From assembly GCA_020723285.1 (NCBI GenBank), contig DYJE01000007.1:1-64000 (forward strand): a stretch of 64,000 bases of DNA, in the 5' to 3' direction. The position numbers were made by a program, and so were the translations under genes. Source of the stretch: Desulforapulum autotrophicum (GTDB taxonomy: Bacteria > Desulfobacterota > Desulfobacteria > Desulfobacterales > Desulfolunaceae). Positions 34,895 to 42,898 of the stretch are shown one piece after another (the first letter of the stretch is position 1; the number at the start of each line of letters is the position of its first letter). Under the pieces are notes generated by a model, which saw only the letters and a list, made by a program, of their open reading frames with translations, made no database searches and had not been told where the DNA came from.

Positions 34895-35443
34895 ATGCCG
34901 GTGAGGTTGTACAACCTGAGGGAATGTTTTTTAAATAAGCGGATTATTTTCTGCTACAGCGGCCCCATGAGCCAGGATCTGATGGTTGAGATCGGCAACA
35001 CCCTCAAGCAGAAGATGCAGCAGGAAACGTTCAACCGGAGCGTGGTGGCCAAGACCTTTGCCATTCTCGTGGAACAGGTCCAGAACATCATGCATTATTC
35101 CACGGAAAAAACGCAGCTGGAGGCATTGGACGACGCCAAACTCGGAAGTGGAATCGTCGCCGTGGGATTCGAGGACGAACGGTACTATGTGGCCAGCGGC
35201 AACATGATCCAGGTGAAGGACAGGGAAAAAATCTCGGAAAAGATCTCCAAGATCAATCGCATGACTCCCGATGAGAAAAAGCAGTACTACAAGGAAATGC
35301 GTAAGAAAAACCCTGATGAATCCAGCCGGGGAGCTGGCCTTGGATTTATCGAGATGGCCAGGAAATCGGATCATCCCGTGGATTTCGATTTTATCGATGT
35401 GGATCTTGACTACTGCTTTTTTACCATAAGACTGTATATCTGA
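34895..35443 (+). CDS. siaB: SiaB-family protein kinase
   Basis: A 182-residue cytoplasmic protein with a GHKL-type fold: an N-box-like QVQNIMHYS (about residue 65) and a glycine motif RGAGLGFIEMARKS (about 150-163). In Pseudomonas aeruginosa SiaB phosphorylates SiaC and the SiaA phosphatase reverses it. The start at 34895 is fixed by AAGGAG; it follows the third phosphatase by 16 nt and is 11 nt ahead of siaC. The set phosphatase-kinase-substrate is complete here. Confidence 0.8.
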   Translation: MPVRLYNLRECFLNKRIIFCYSGPMSQDLMVEIGNTLKQKMQQETFNRSVVAKTFAILVEQVQNIMHYSTEKTQLEALDDAKLGSGIVAVGFEDERYYVASGNMIQVKDREKISEKISKINRMTPDEKKQYYKEMRKKNPDESSRGAGLGFIEMARKSDHPVDFDFIDVDLDYCFFTIRLYI

Positions 35444-35454
35444 ACGGAGGCTTT

Positions 35455-35841
35455 ATGGATGATCTTAAAATTGATGCGACAAAATTCACCCCCGGGATTT
35501 CTTTCGATTACGGTAAAAGAGAACTTATGATCAAAGGCGAATCGTATCCGGAGAATACGTCGGAGTTTTTCAATCCCGTTTTCGCATGGCTCGAAACGTA
35601 TCTTGCCGAGGAACGCGAGGAACCCACGGTGGTCAACATCGAGCTTTATTACTTCAACAGCAGCTCGTCCAAAGTCCTGATGAATTTTTTTGAAGTTTTG
35701 GACAACGCCGGTGAACGGGGCCAGAAAATCACCGTCAACTGGATCTACGAAGAGGAGGATGAGGACAGCCTGGAATTCGGCGAGGAATTCGCCGAAGACA
35801 TGAACCACATCGAATTCAGACTCGAACTGAAGCAATCGTGA
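35455..35841 (+). CDS. siaC: SiaC-family regulatory phosphoprotein (DUF1987)
   Basis: A 128-residue acidic protein of the SiaC/DUF1987 type. The central LYYFNSSSSKVLMNFFEVLD (about residues 61-80) holds the Ser/Thr segment where Pseudomonas SiaC is phosphorylated (Thr68 there). The fold resembles STAS anti-sigma-antagonist proteins. In Pseudomonas, unphosphorylated SiaC binds and activates the diguanylate cyclase SiaD. No SiaD gene is adjacent here, so the output enzyme must be elsewhere or the partner differs. Confidence 0.82.
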   Translation: MDDLKIDATKFTPGISFDYGKRELMIKGESYPENTSEFFNPVFAWLETYLAEEREEPTVVNIELYYFNSSSSKVLMNFFEVLDNAGERGQKITVNWIYEEEDEDSLEFGEEFAEDMNHIEFRLELKQS

Positions 35842-35865
35842 GAATGGCGTGGTTAAAAGTAGGAA

Positions 35866-37008
35866 TTAACATCCGGACCCGGATTTGGCGATTTCCTCTG
35901 CCAGTCTCAGAACATCCGCCTTTTCATGAAGGGCTGTAAGGCTGATCCGCAAAATGGCCTGACCCAGAGGCACCGTGGGAAACCGCGCCGGAAATACAAA
36001 AAGTCCCTTGTCAAAAAGCCTTCGCGACAGCGCAAGGCTTTTTTGTTCATCGCCCACGGTCACAGACAGGATCTGGGCTTCTCCTTTGACCGTTAAGCCC
36101 AGATCCCGGGCTTTTTTGACGAACAGCTCACAGAGTTCCGTCAGGCGGTCCCGCCTGTCATCAGCCCCCTCGATCATGCCGAGGATGTCCGCCGCACTTT
36201 TCGCCTGGGCTTCGGGAAGGGACGTGGTATAGATCAGCGGACTTGCGAAATTCATCAGGTATTCCCGATATAGTTTGGGCAGAAGAACGAAGGCCCCGAA
36301 AAGTCCGAAAGCCTTGCCCATCGTCCCCACAGCCACATCTGCCAAGGGTCTTGCCATACCCCGGCCTCCCTTTCCAAGAACACCGAAGGAGTGGGCTTCG
36401 TCCACCACGCACAACAGGCGGTGTTTTTCTTTCAGGGTACGGAGGGCTAAGATGTCCGGCGTATCTCCGTCCATGCTGAACAGCGCTTCGGTGACCAGGG
36501 CTTTGGGGCCGGGACCCTGGGCGTTGATGCGGCGCTCCAGATGTCCGGCGTCGTTGTGCCTGTACCCGAAAAAAGACGCCGAACTCAGTGTGATCCCTTT
36601 GACGCTGCTGGCATGGACATGCTTGTCAAAGAACACGGCGTCACCTTTTCCGAAAAGGGTGGACAGGACGGCCAGATTGGCCTGATAGCCCGAAGGAAAG
36701 AAAAGGGCGTCTTCATACCCGAAATACCCGGCGAATGCCATTTCCGCGTCACGGATGGCATGATGGTTCCCCGTGACCAGGCGGGATGAGGAGGACGACG
36801 GCCCAAGATCGGCGAAATGCTCTGCCACCCGCTGCTTCACCGAGGGATCTGCGGCAAGGCCTAAGTAGTCGTTGGATGCGAAGTTCAGGATGCGGCGGCC
36901 GTTCACCGTGACAAACCGCCCGTTTTTCTCCCCGATGGTCAGGGGATTTCTGATCAGGCCCGTCAGGCGCTGATGATCGAGTTTTTTTCTGTACCTGTCG
37001 TCAAACAT
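35866..37008 (-). CDS. bioF: 8-amino-7-oxononanoate synthase BioF
   Basis: BioF condenses pimeloyl-ACP (or CoA) with L-alanine using PLP, the first step of biotin ring assembly. The 380 residues match the family. FASNDYLGLA at the start, the substrate loop SSSSRLVTGNH, PLP-binding VVDEAHSFGVLG and the PLP lysine in TMGKAFGLFGAF are present. It is the last gene of the biotin operon and overlaps the preceding hotdog gene by 46 bp, more than the other joints in the operon. The stop is 22 nt from the convergent siaC stop. Confidence 0.94.
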   Translation of the reverse strand: MFDDRYRKKLDHQRLTGLIRNPLTIGEKNGRFVTVNGRRILNFASNDYLGLAADPSVKQRVAEHFADLGPSSSSSRLVTGNHHAIRDAEMAFAGYFGYEDALFFPSGYQANLAVLSTLFGKGDAVFFDKHVHASSVKGITLSSASFFGYRHNDAGHLERRINAQGPGPKALVTEALFSMDGDTPDILALRTLKEKHRLLCVVDEAHSFGVLGKGGRGMARPLADVAVGTMGKAFGLFGAFVLLPKLYREYLMNFASPLIYTTSLPEAQAKSAADILGMIEGADDRRDRLTELCELFVKKARDLGLTVKGEAQILSVTVGDEQKSLALSRRLFDKGLFVFPARFPTVPLGQAILRISLTALHEKADVLRLAEEIAKSGSGC

Positions 37009-37433
37009 GAGAAAAGCTTCCTGTAATGCTGTTCAAGACTATTTTTCTGAAAATCGTCTCCGTAATCCGTGACAGCGAAAAGAAACTGTCCGCTGATCGT
37101 GATCCCCCCGTCGTTTTGACCTTCAAGGCGGTATCCGTAGGCGTTTCGGCTCCGGCTTTCGCAGACGCCGTAAAGGCGGAAAAGGCCGGGGGATACACGG
37201 GAGGGCCCCGTATAGGATGCGATGCCGAGGAGAAAGGCGTGTCTTCTGAAATCCAGATGCTGCCGTATATGGATTGCCCCGGTCTGGGCGAGGATTTCCA
37301 CGCCGGAGAACGTTTCAGCCTCATTGAGGGAAACGGTTTTCTCGGCATGGATCGTGGCCCCATCGATCCGTGTGATCCGGTCGATCATGATGAAACGCTC
37401 AAGCCCGCAGTGGATGCGGATGTTCAGCTCCAT
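36963..37433 (-). CDS. Hotdog-fold protein, probable 3-hydroxyacyl-ACP dehydratase-like
   Basis: A 156-residue protein whose first 75 residues read like the start of the FabZ/FabA hotdog dehydratases (FIMIDRITRIDGATIHAEKT, followed by VEILAQTGAIHIRQHLDF). I assign it with moderate confidence. The operon also has a second FabZ-like gene at 40525, so the two may act as a pair or on different chain lengths. Its start overlaps the KAS stop by 10 bp. It is a candidate for the dehydration step in pimeloyl-ACP synthesis, which is inferred from the company it keeps. Confidence 0.65.
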   Translation of the reverse strand: MELNIRIHCGLERFIMIDRITRIDGATIHAEKTVSLNEAETFSGVEILAQTGAIHIRQHLDFRRHAFLLGIASYTGPSRVSPGLFRLYGVCESRSRNAYGYRLEGQNDGGITISGQFLFAVTDYGDDFQKNSLEQHYRKLFSCLTTGTEKNSIISA

Positions 37434-38668
37434 GGTTTCACCACCAGAGCGCAGTTCTGACCGCCGAAACCGAAGTTCTGGAGCAGGATATGCGAAGGTC
37501 TGATGTCGCGTGGCTCGATGAGGATGTCCAGATCCGGGGCGATGGATTCAGTGAGGTTCCGGACTCCCGGAAACAGGCGGTGATCTGAGCAGGCAAGGCA
37601 CAGGGCCAGTTCCGCCGCACCACAGGCCGAGGCCAGATGCCCGGTCCAGGATTTGAACGAAACGATCGCCGGGTTATGATGAAAAACACGACAGAGCATG
37701 GCCGCTTCCATGCGGTCGTTCAGCTCGGTTCCTGTGCCGTGGGCCGAGACAAGATCCACGTCAGAAGGCGTGATACCCGCTTCGTCAAGGGCCTTTCGGA
37801 CAGCATTTTCCGCGTAAAACCCCGAAGGAGAGGGTGCTGTCATGGCATGTCCGTCCAGAGTGGCACCATAACCTTTGATTTCTGAAAGGATGCGGGCGTT
37901 TCGTTGACTTGCGTGATCGAGGCTCTCCAGAACGAAAAAGGCTCCGCCTTCACCGGGTATGAAGCCTTTCAAGTCCGGTCCGAAGGGAGCGTATGCGGTG
38001 TCCGGGTCTTCGTGACCATGCCAGAGCGCCCCGGCTTTTTTGTATGAGAGAAGACCGCCGGGCGACAGCCGGCTGTCGCCTCCCCCTGCCACGGCGATGT
38101 CCAGGTATCCGTCCCTGATTTTTCTGAACGCTTCTCCCACAGCCATCAATGACGCCGCGCAGGCGGAACCCAGGGTCATGTTTTCCCCGTGGATACCGGT
38201 GAGCCGGGAGATCAGCGACGTGGCGGTGTTGGGGAGAAATACAAGGAGAAACAGGGCCTTGAGTCCCTGCTCGTCGATGATACCGTTCCGGATGTTTGGC
38301 ATTTCACCGGAAATATCCATGTTCGGACCGCTGGCTGTGAAAAGCCCGGCGTGCTCAAGCTGTTTTCCGTCAAGGCCTGAAGCCTGCACCGCGGCAAGGG
38401 CCGACGCCGTGGCCATGGCGGCCCCCCGGTTGAGATAGCGGGCCTCCTTGCAGCGCCCGGTGAATGATTTGATGTCGAAATACCGGACAGCAGCCTCGGC
38501 GAGCTCGGGATGTGACCCGGGCCGGGTAAAATAACGGCGGTTCGCAACAATGGATTCATGGACTTCGGACGCAGAGGAACCCATGACCGAGACGAAGCCC
38601 ATGGCGGTGATCACCACGGAACGCTGATTTTTTGTCTTTATGGGGTTTGTGATCAGACGGTCAGGCAC
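37424..38668 (-). CDS. 3-oxoacyl-ACP synthase (KAS I/II type) of the biotin operon
   Basis: A 414-residue condensing enzyme of the FabF/FabB family. The Cys-His-His set is visible: Cys in LGSACAASLMAVG (about 170), His in SAHGTGTELND (about 310) and His in SWTGHLASACGAAEL (about 347), and the family end NFGFGGQNCALV is present. It extends an acyl chain with malonyl-ACP. Its place in a biotin operon suggests a dedicated condensing enzyme for pimeloyl-ACP, as proposed for similar genes in Desulfovibrio biotin operons. It overlaps both neighbours. Confidence 0.9.
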   Translation of the reverse strand: MPDRLITNPIKTKNQRSVVITAMGFVSVMGSSASEVHESIVANRRYFTRPGSHPELAEAAVRYFDIKSFTGRCKEARYLNRGAAMATASALAAVQASGLDGKQLEHAGLFTASGPNMDISGEMPNIRNGIIDEQGLKALFLLVFLPNTATSLISRLTGIHGENMTLGSACAASLMAVGEAFRKIRDGYLDIAVAGGGDSRLSPGGLLSYKKAGALWHGHEDPDTAYAPFGPDLKGFIPGEGGAFFVLESLDHASQRNARILSEIKGYGATLDGHAMTAPSPSGFYAENAVRKALDEAGITPSDVDLVSAHGTGTELNDRMEAAMLCRVFHHNPAIVSFKSWTGHLASACGAAELALCLACSDHRLFPGVRNLTESIAPDLDILIEPRDIRPSHILLQNFGFGGQNCALVVKPWS

Positions 38669-39297
38669 AGGTCCTCCAGGGGAATCCGGGAAAGGGGGGT
38701 GGGCGTTTCGGCGGGGAAACCCGCCGTGACAAAACAGGTGACCCGGACATCCGGGTGGAGCATTTTCGACAGATCCGGGATATACACAAAGGGCGCGGTG
38801 AGAATGCAGGTGCCCACCCCAAGCTCGGCACCTTTCAGCATGAAGGCGGACAAGGAAAGGCCGGTGGTGATGTCCGCGTCGCTGAACCCTTTGGGGTTTT
38901 CCCTGAGAACACCGGCGGCAATCAGCCTGTCTGAAAACGAAGGGGTTTTCACCGTCCCCACGGCAAAGAGGTAAGGGGCCGAAATCATGAATTCGGCAAA
39001 CCGGAAATAAGACCGGATCAGGTTTTTAGGGCTTTTCACCGCCTGATTCGGGTCAATGGCGGCAAGAAACCGGTCTTTGCCGTCCACCAGTTTCTGGTGA
39101 AGGCCGGTGCGGACGATCTCGCTTTCAATGAGGAGAAACCGGACCGGCTGGGTGTGAGAAGGCGAAGGCGCATAACGGGCGCTGTCCAGCATGGCGTTGA
39201 TCAGCGCCCTGGCCGGTTTTTCGGGTTGGTAGGCTCTGACGCTCCGGCGCTTTCTCAGGATCTCATCGAGAATGGACAGCGGATAAGTCTCATTCAT
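38653..39297 (-). CDS. Nitroreductase-family flavoprotein of the biotin operon
   Basis: A 214-residue FMN protein of the nitroreductase fold: RKRRSVRAYQ near the start (FMN phosphate), ARYAPSPSHTQP (substrate and FMN) and GAELGVGTCIL (about 165). These enzymes transfer hydride from NAD(P)H to activated double bonds or nitro groups. The operon otherwise supplies condensation, ketoreduction and dehydration steps but no FabI-type enoyl reductase, so this protein is a candidate for that missing step. This is inference. The start at 39297 overlaps the ACP stop by 8 bp. Confidence 0.82.
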   Translation of the reverse strand: MNETYPLSILDEILRKRRSVRAYQPEKPARALINAMLDSARYAPSPSHTQPVRFLLIESEIVRTGLHQKLVDGKDRFLAAIDPNQAVKSPKNLIRSYFRFAEFMISAPYLFAVGTVKTPSFSDRLIAAGVLRENPKGFSDADITTGLSLSAFMLKGAELGVGTCILTAPFVYIPDLSKMLHPDVRVTCFVTAGFPAETPTPLSRIPLEDLCLTV

Positions 39298-39670
39298 GGT
39301 CAGCCACTCTGGCCTGGATGTAGCTGGCCAGATCCCTGACTTTGAGAACCGGTCCCGCCTCAAGGTCGGCCACCATGTCCCGGATTCGGGCCTGATCGAG
39401 GAACGGGTATTTCTCCGCCAGATAAGCACGTTTATCATCCTGGGATTCTCCCGCCTCATTCAGGTAGATCCTGAGGTTTTTCAGAAAGATCGCGTCGTCG
39501 TCGATGTCTGTCTTGAATTCGGAATTGAGTGTCACCGCGATTTCCAGAAGGTCGATGGATTCGGCGTTAAGATCCCTGATCAGGTAGCTGTCAGCGGTTA
39601 TCGTCGCGGGATCGAGATCCAGAATGTCCGAGAGAACGGTGATAATTCGGTTTAAAAGAGGTGTGGTCAT
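39290..39670 (-). CDS. Acyl carrier protein of the biotin operon
   Basis: A 126-residue acyl carrier protein. The phosphopantetheine serine lies in DLNAESIDLLEIAV (about residue 38), with ESID for the usual DSLD. It is longer than a standard ACP by about 45 residues, with an extra helical, charged C-terminus. AGAGGAT precedes the start. It would carry the growing pimeloyl chain for the KAS, SDR and dehydratase encoded around it. A 105-nt gap separates it from the SDR gene, the only gap in the operon. Confidence 0.88.
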   Translation of the reverse strand: MTTPLLNRIITVLSDILDLDPATITADSYLIRDLNAESIDLLEIAVTLNSEFKTDIDDDAIFLKNLRIYLNEAGESQDDKRAYLAEKYPFLDQARIRDMVADLEAGPVLKVRDLASYIQARVADHE

Positions 39671-39775
39671 GGTGATCCTCTGTGTTTCATGGGTTGAGAT
39701 TCATGCCTCCGGCGGCATGGAGGCTCTTTAAAAAAAAATATGCCGTGTGGATAACGCCCACCTTCTCTTCATCGG

Positions 39776-40528
39776 TCACAGGCGCTGCTTCCCAGCGCTC
39801 AGTCCGCCGTCCATGGTTATTTCTGTGGCGTTCAAGTGTCTGGCCTGGTCTGACAGCAGAAAAAGAAGGGTTGAAGCCAGATCATGCGTTGACACGAAGG
39901 ACCGCGACGGAATCTGCCGGAGCAGGGCTTCCCGGTTTTTTTCGATGTAGGGTTTTCCCCGTCCGGCCTCCACATAGCCCGGCCTCAGGGTCACTGTGCT
40001 GAGCCCTTTGGAACCGAGTTCCAAAGCCAGATTTTTGTACATCGCTTCTGCGGCCAGTTTCGCCGCGGCATAGAATCCCTGGCCCGGATTGGGACGCCCT
40101 GCTGCGGCTGAGGAAACAAACACCAGACGTCCAAAGCGCCGGTGCATCATGATCCGTGCCGCACGTTTCAGCATGTCGGCCCGTGCGGCCACATGGGCGG
40201 CCATATAGCGTCCGGTTTTGTCAGGATCAGCCGCCGCCACCAGATTTTCGTAATCCCCTTGAACAAAATCAACCAGATAATCCAGATTGTTATCTAACGC
40301 TGAGAACGCAGCGGTCAGCGATGACGGCGAGTCGAAGTCCATGAAACAGGTGTCGAAGGCCCCGGAATACTCGTTGAGACACTGGACGATGTGTTCACGG
40401 GCCGCCTCGCTTCGGCAGGAAAGAACGGGACGGATGCCTTCGGCGATGACGAGGGGCGCAAGGGCAAGGGCCAGCTCGCAGTTCCCGCCGCAAAAAAGGG
40501 CTGTTTTTCCTGAAAAGGAGAGATTCAT
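39776..40528 (-). CDS. SDR-family 3-oxoacyl-ACP reductase-like protein
   Basis: A 250-residue short-chain dehydrogenase. The catalytic Ser in VSSAAAGRP and Tyr-Lys in FYAAAKLAAEAM are intact, and the end NATEITMDGGLSAGK is typical of FabG. The N-terminal cofactor loop is unusual: FCGGNCELALALAPLV instead of TGGxxGIG, so its NAD(P)H preference cannot be read off. The start overlaps the FabZ-like stop in an ATGA arrangement. It fits the ketoreduction step of a dedicated pimeloyl-ACP route. Confidence 0.85.
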   Translation of the reverse strand: MNLSFSGKTALFCGGNCELALALAPLVIAEGIRPVLSCRSEAAREHIVQCLNEYSGAFDTCFMDFDSPSSLTAAFSALDNNLDYLVDFVQGDYENLVAAADPDKTGRYMAAHVAARADMLKRAARIMMHRRFGRLVFVSSAAAGRPNPGQGFYAAAKLAAEAMYKNLALELGSKGLSTVTLRPGYVEAGRGKPYIEKNREALLRQIPSRSFVSTHDLASTLLFLLSDQARHLNATEITMDGGLSAGKQRL

Positions 40529-40821
40529 GTCCGGATCGTTCCTGTGGCCACAGTCTGATCGTTGTGGAAAAGGGTGCATTTTATGCCGGAATCTGAGGCT
40601 GCGATACGGTAAGGGTACGAGCCGGGGCTGATGAACCGTTTGAACCTGAACTGGTCGAGCCGGATGTTTTCCGGGGCATGACCCCTTTTTTCCAGTGCAC
40701 GGGCAAAGGCCCAGACGATGAAGCTTCCGGGGACCACGGGATGCCCCGGGAAATGGTCGCGGTATATCGGGTCCTCGGGATCAAAGGTGAAAACGCCCTG
40801 GACATTGAATGTCAGGTCCAT
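40525..40821 (-). CDS. Short FabZ-like 3-hydroxyacyl-ACP dehydratase
   Basis: A 98-residue hotdog protein with the FabZ active-site motif DHFPGHPVVPGSFIVWAFAR, including the catalytic His. The acidic residue that usually follows on the central helix (Glu in FabZ) is not obvious here. It is shorter than FabZ (about 140-150), ending after the strand VATGTIRT. It overlaps bioB by 10 bp and the SDR gene by 4 bp. Its likely role is dehydration of 3-hydroxy intermediates, or a binding-only relative working with the hotdog protein at 36963. Confidence 0.75.
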   Translation of the reverse strand: MDLTFNVQGVFTFDPEDPIYRDHFPGHPVVPGSFIVWAFARALEKRGHAPENIRLDQFRFKRFISPGSYPYRIAASDSGIKCTLFHNDQTVATGTIRT

Positions 40822-41795
40822 GTCAGTCCTGCGTCACGGGTCATGTTGATGTCCATGGCCGCGTCACGGCCCGAGGTGGTCAGGTAGTTTCCGATCATCA
40901 GGCCGTCGGCTCCGGCCAGATACACCCAGCTTTGGAAATCCCGCAACGTGACTTCCCGGCCGCCGCACACCGTGACACCCCGGTGGGGGTTGGTGAGCCT
41001 CACCAGAGCAATGCAGGCCAGGGCGTCCATGGGGGAAACAAGGGGCATATGTTCCAGGCGGGTGCCTTTCACCGGGTTCAGGAAATTAACGGGTACCGTG
41101 TCCACGGGCAGGTCTTTCAGGGTGAAGCAGAGTTCCACACGCTGCTGCCAGGATTCCCCAAGCCCGAAAATGCCGCCGCTGCACACCTTGAAACCGTTAT
41201 CCGCCGCTGTCCTTATGGTTTCAATGTCTTCCTCGTAACTGTGGGTGGTGCAGATGTTCGGGAAATGGCTTCGTGCAGTTTCCAGGTTGTGGTGATATCG
41301 GGTCATGCCGCTTGAGATCAGTCGTTTCGCGCTTTTTTCCGAAAGCATGCCCAGGCTGCCGCAGACCGTGAGCGCTGTTTGGGTTCGGATGATTTCCACA
41401 GCCCGGCAGATGGCGTCGATGTCCGCATCGCCCAGACTGTGACCGCTGGTGACGATGGAATAATGGGTGGCCCCCTGTTTTTCCATGTCAAGGGCTTTAG
41501 CCACCATCTCTTCCGTTGAAAGCAGGGGGTAGATGGGGATCTGCGTGTCGTGGAACGAGGACTGGGAACAGAACGCGCAGTTTTCAGAGCATTTTCCGGA
41601 CCGTGCGTTGATGATGGAGCAGAGGAACACGGTGCTGCCCTTGGCTTTTTGCCGCAGGGTGTCCGAGGCATGGAACAATGCCGAAAGATTCCGTGTTTCG
41701 GGCTGAACAAGGCCGAGGGCTTCAGCCGGTGTGATGTGGAATCCGGTATCGCTGAGGAGTTTTCCGAGGATTGTGCCGTTGTCCGTTGGGGTCAT
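40812..41795 (-). CDS. bioB: Biotin synthase BioB
   Basis: BioB is a radical SAM enzyme that inserts sulfur into dethiobiotin. The 327 residues match the family. The radical SAM motif SGKCSENCAFCSQS, VTSGHSLGDADI and a late GGREVTLRD are present, the last contributing the conserved Arg of the second cluster region. The start at 41795 follows AAAGGAC. It is the first gene of the operon, behind a promoter overlapped by a BirA-type operator. bioA and bioD are not in this window. Confidence 0.95.
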   Translation of the reverse strand: MTPTDNGTILGKLLSDTGFHITPAEALGLVQPETRNLSALFHASDTLRQKAKGSTVFLCSIINARSGKCSENCAFCSQSSFHDTQIPIYPLLSTEEMVAKALDMEKQGATHYSIVTSGHSLGDADIDAICRAVEIIRTQTALTVCGSLGMLSEKSAKRLISSGMTRYHHNLETARSHFPNICTTHSYEEDIETIRTAADNGFKVCSGGIFGLGESWQQRVELCFTLKDLPVDTVPVNFLNPVKGTRLEHMPLVSPMDALACIALVRLTNPHRGVTVCGGREVTLRDFQSWVYLAGADGLMIGNYLTTSGRDAAMDINMTRDAGLTWT

Positions 41796-41826
41796 GAAGC
41801 GTCCTTTCACATTCAAATGGAAAGGG

Positions 41827-41880
41827 ATCATAAACCCCGTCGGACATCCCTGTCAACCCAAAAAATAAAATGGGTTGACA
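41827..41880 (-). promoter_or_regulatory. BirA-type operator and promoter of the biotin operon
   Basis: TGTCAACC (41851-41858), 14 bp and GGTTGACA (41873-41880) form a perfect inverted repeat with the spacing known for BirA boxes. On the minus strand TTGACA (41856-41851), 18 bp and TATGAT (41832-41827) form a promoter whose -35 lies in the operator. Biotin-loaded BirA would block RNA polymerase. Confidence 0.85.
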
Positions 41881-41911
41881 GGAATCGCGTTGCATGAAAC
41901 TTCGTTAAGGC

Positions 41912-42661
41912 TCACACCTTGGACAGCAGGTCCTGAGCGTATTTCTTGAAAAAGGCGTTGTCGGTTTTCAGTTCGGTGAGGATTTTTTTGGCTTCGGCCT
42001 TGTTGTCCTTGCCGCCCATGTTGATCAATGCTTCGGCCATGTAGACCACGCCTTCGGGTTCTTCACCGAAGTGGCCGGATTTCTGGTACTGCCGGAAATA
42101 ATCCAGGGATTTCTTCTTGTCGTTCAGGGGCCAGGGGAGCACGGACCAGAAACGGCCGATGCCCACCAGGGCGGCGTATTTTTCATAGGTTTTGTCAATG
42201 GCGATGACTTTTTCGAAGCTGGACTGTGTTTTGTCTTTCAAGCCTTCCTTGAGGGCTTTTACGATGCTGACGCCATCGGCGTAAATCCCGACGTTCAGGG
42301 CGTAAAAGTAGTAACCGTCGGGTTTTTTCGGGTTCAGGTCGATGGCTTTCTGGGCGTAAGTCATGCCTTCCTTACCCAGGGTGGCGCAGGTTTTTTTCCA
42401 GTCTTTTGCACCGGTCTGCTGGGCTTTGTTGGCGTAATAGCGGAGGGCGCGGGCGCATTTCCAGTTGGCTTCGAAGCTGCCGGGATCGGCGGCCACAGCC
42501 TGTTTGTAGAAATCCATGGATTTCTGGTATTTTTCAAGGGTTCCGTCATACGAGAACAGGGCGTCGCCTTGTTTGATCAGGCCTGCGCTGTCGGCCAAAC
42601 AGACGGCGGGAAGACACAGGGCGACAGAAGCGAGAAACACGAGTCGAAGCATTTTTTTCAT
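41912..42661 (-). CDS. Periplasmic TPR-like protein
   Basis: A 249-residue exported protein with signal peptide ending LPAVCLA. TPR-like helical repeats follow (YKQAVAADPGSFEANWKCAR; YAQKAIDLNPKKPDGYYFYA; AALVGIGRFWSVLPWPL). The last part resembles the TPR proteins that accompany TRAP transporters (TatT-like), but no transporter genes are nearby. The start is followed by a clean hydrophobic core. It stands alone between the GT2 gene and the biotin operon. Confidence 0.7.
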   Translation of the reverse strand: MKKMLRLVFLASVALCLPAVCLADSAGLIKQGDALFSYDGTLEKYQKSMDFYKQAVAADPGSFEANWKCARALRYYANKAQQTGAKDWKKTCATLGKEGMTYAQKAIDLNPKKPDGYYFYALNVGIYADGVSIVKALKEGLKDKTQSSFEKVIAIDKTYEKYAALVGIGRFWSVLPWPLNDKKKSLDYFRQYQKSGHFGEEPEGVVYMAEALINMGGKDNKAEAKKILTELKTDNAFFKKYAQDLLSKV

Positions 42662-42809
42662 GTCAAATCTCCATGATTGGGTTGAGAACAGGGGAAGAAA
42701 CGGTCACCCTGTGATTGAAAGATGATGGTTGTTTTCATGCCAAAAACAAAACATGCGAACATGATCGGTGTTCAATATCAAAAAGATGTTTTTTTGCAAG
42801 GGGTTTTTT

Positions 42810-42839
42810 GATTTTGTCGGCCAATCGGCCGACAAAATC
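42810..42839. repeat. Perfect 13-bp hairpin
   Basis: GATTTTGTCGGCC and GGCCGACAAAATC with a 4-nt loop, next to the terminator of the GT2 gene. It may add to transcription stopping but lacks a following U run on the minus strand. Confidence 0.55.
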
Positions 42840-42842
42840 AGA

Positions 42843-42876
42843 ATAAAAAAACCCGCGGGGGACTCCCCGCGGGTTG
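42843..42876 (-). terminator. Rho-independent terminator of the GT2 gene
   Basis: AACCCGCGGGG and CCCCGCGGGTT (11 bp, perfect) with a 4-nt loop, followed on the minus strand by a U run. It is 23 nt after the stop at 42899. Confidence 0.9.
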
Positions 42877-42898
42877 GATTGCTTGTAAAATGTAAGGA

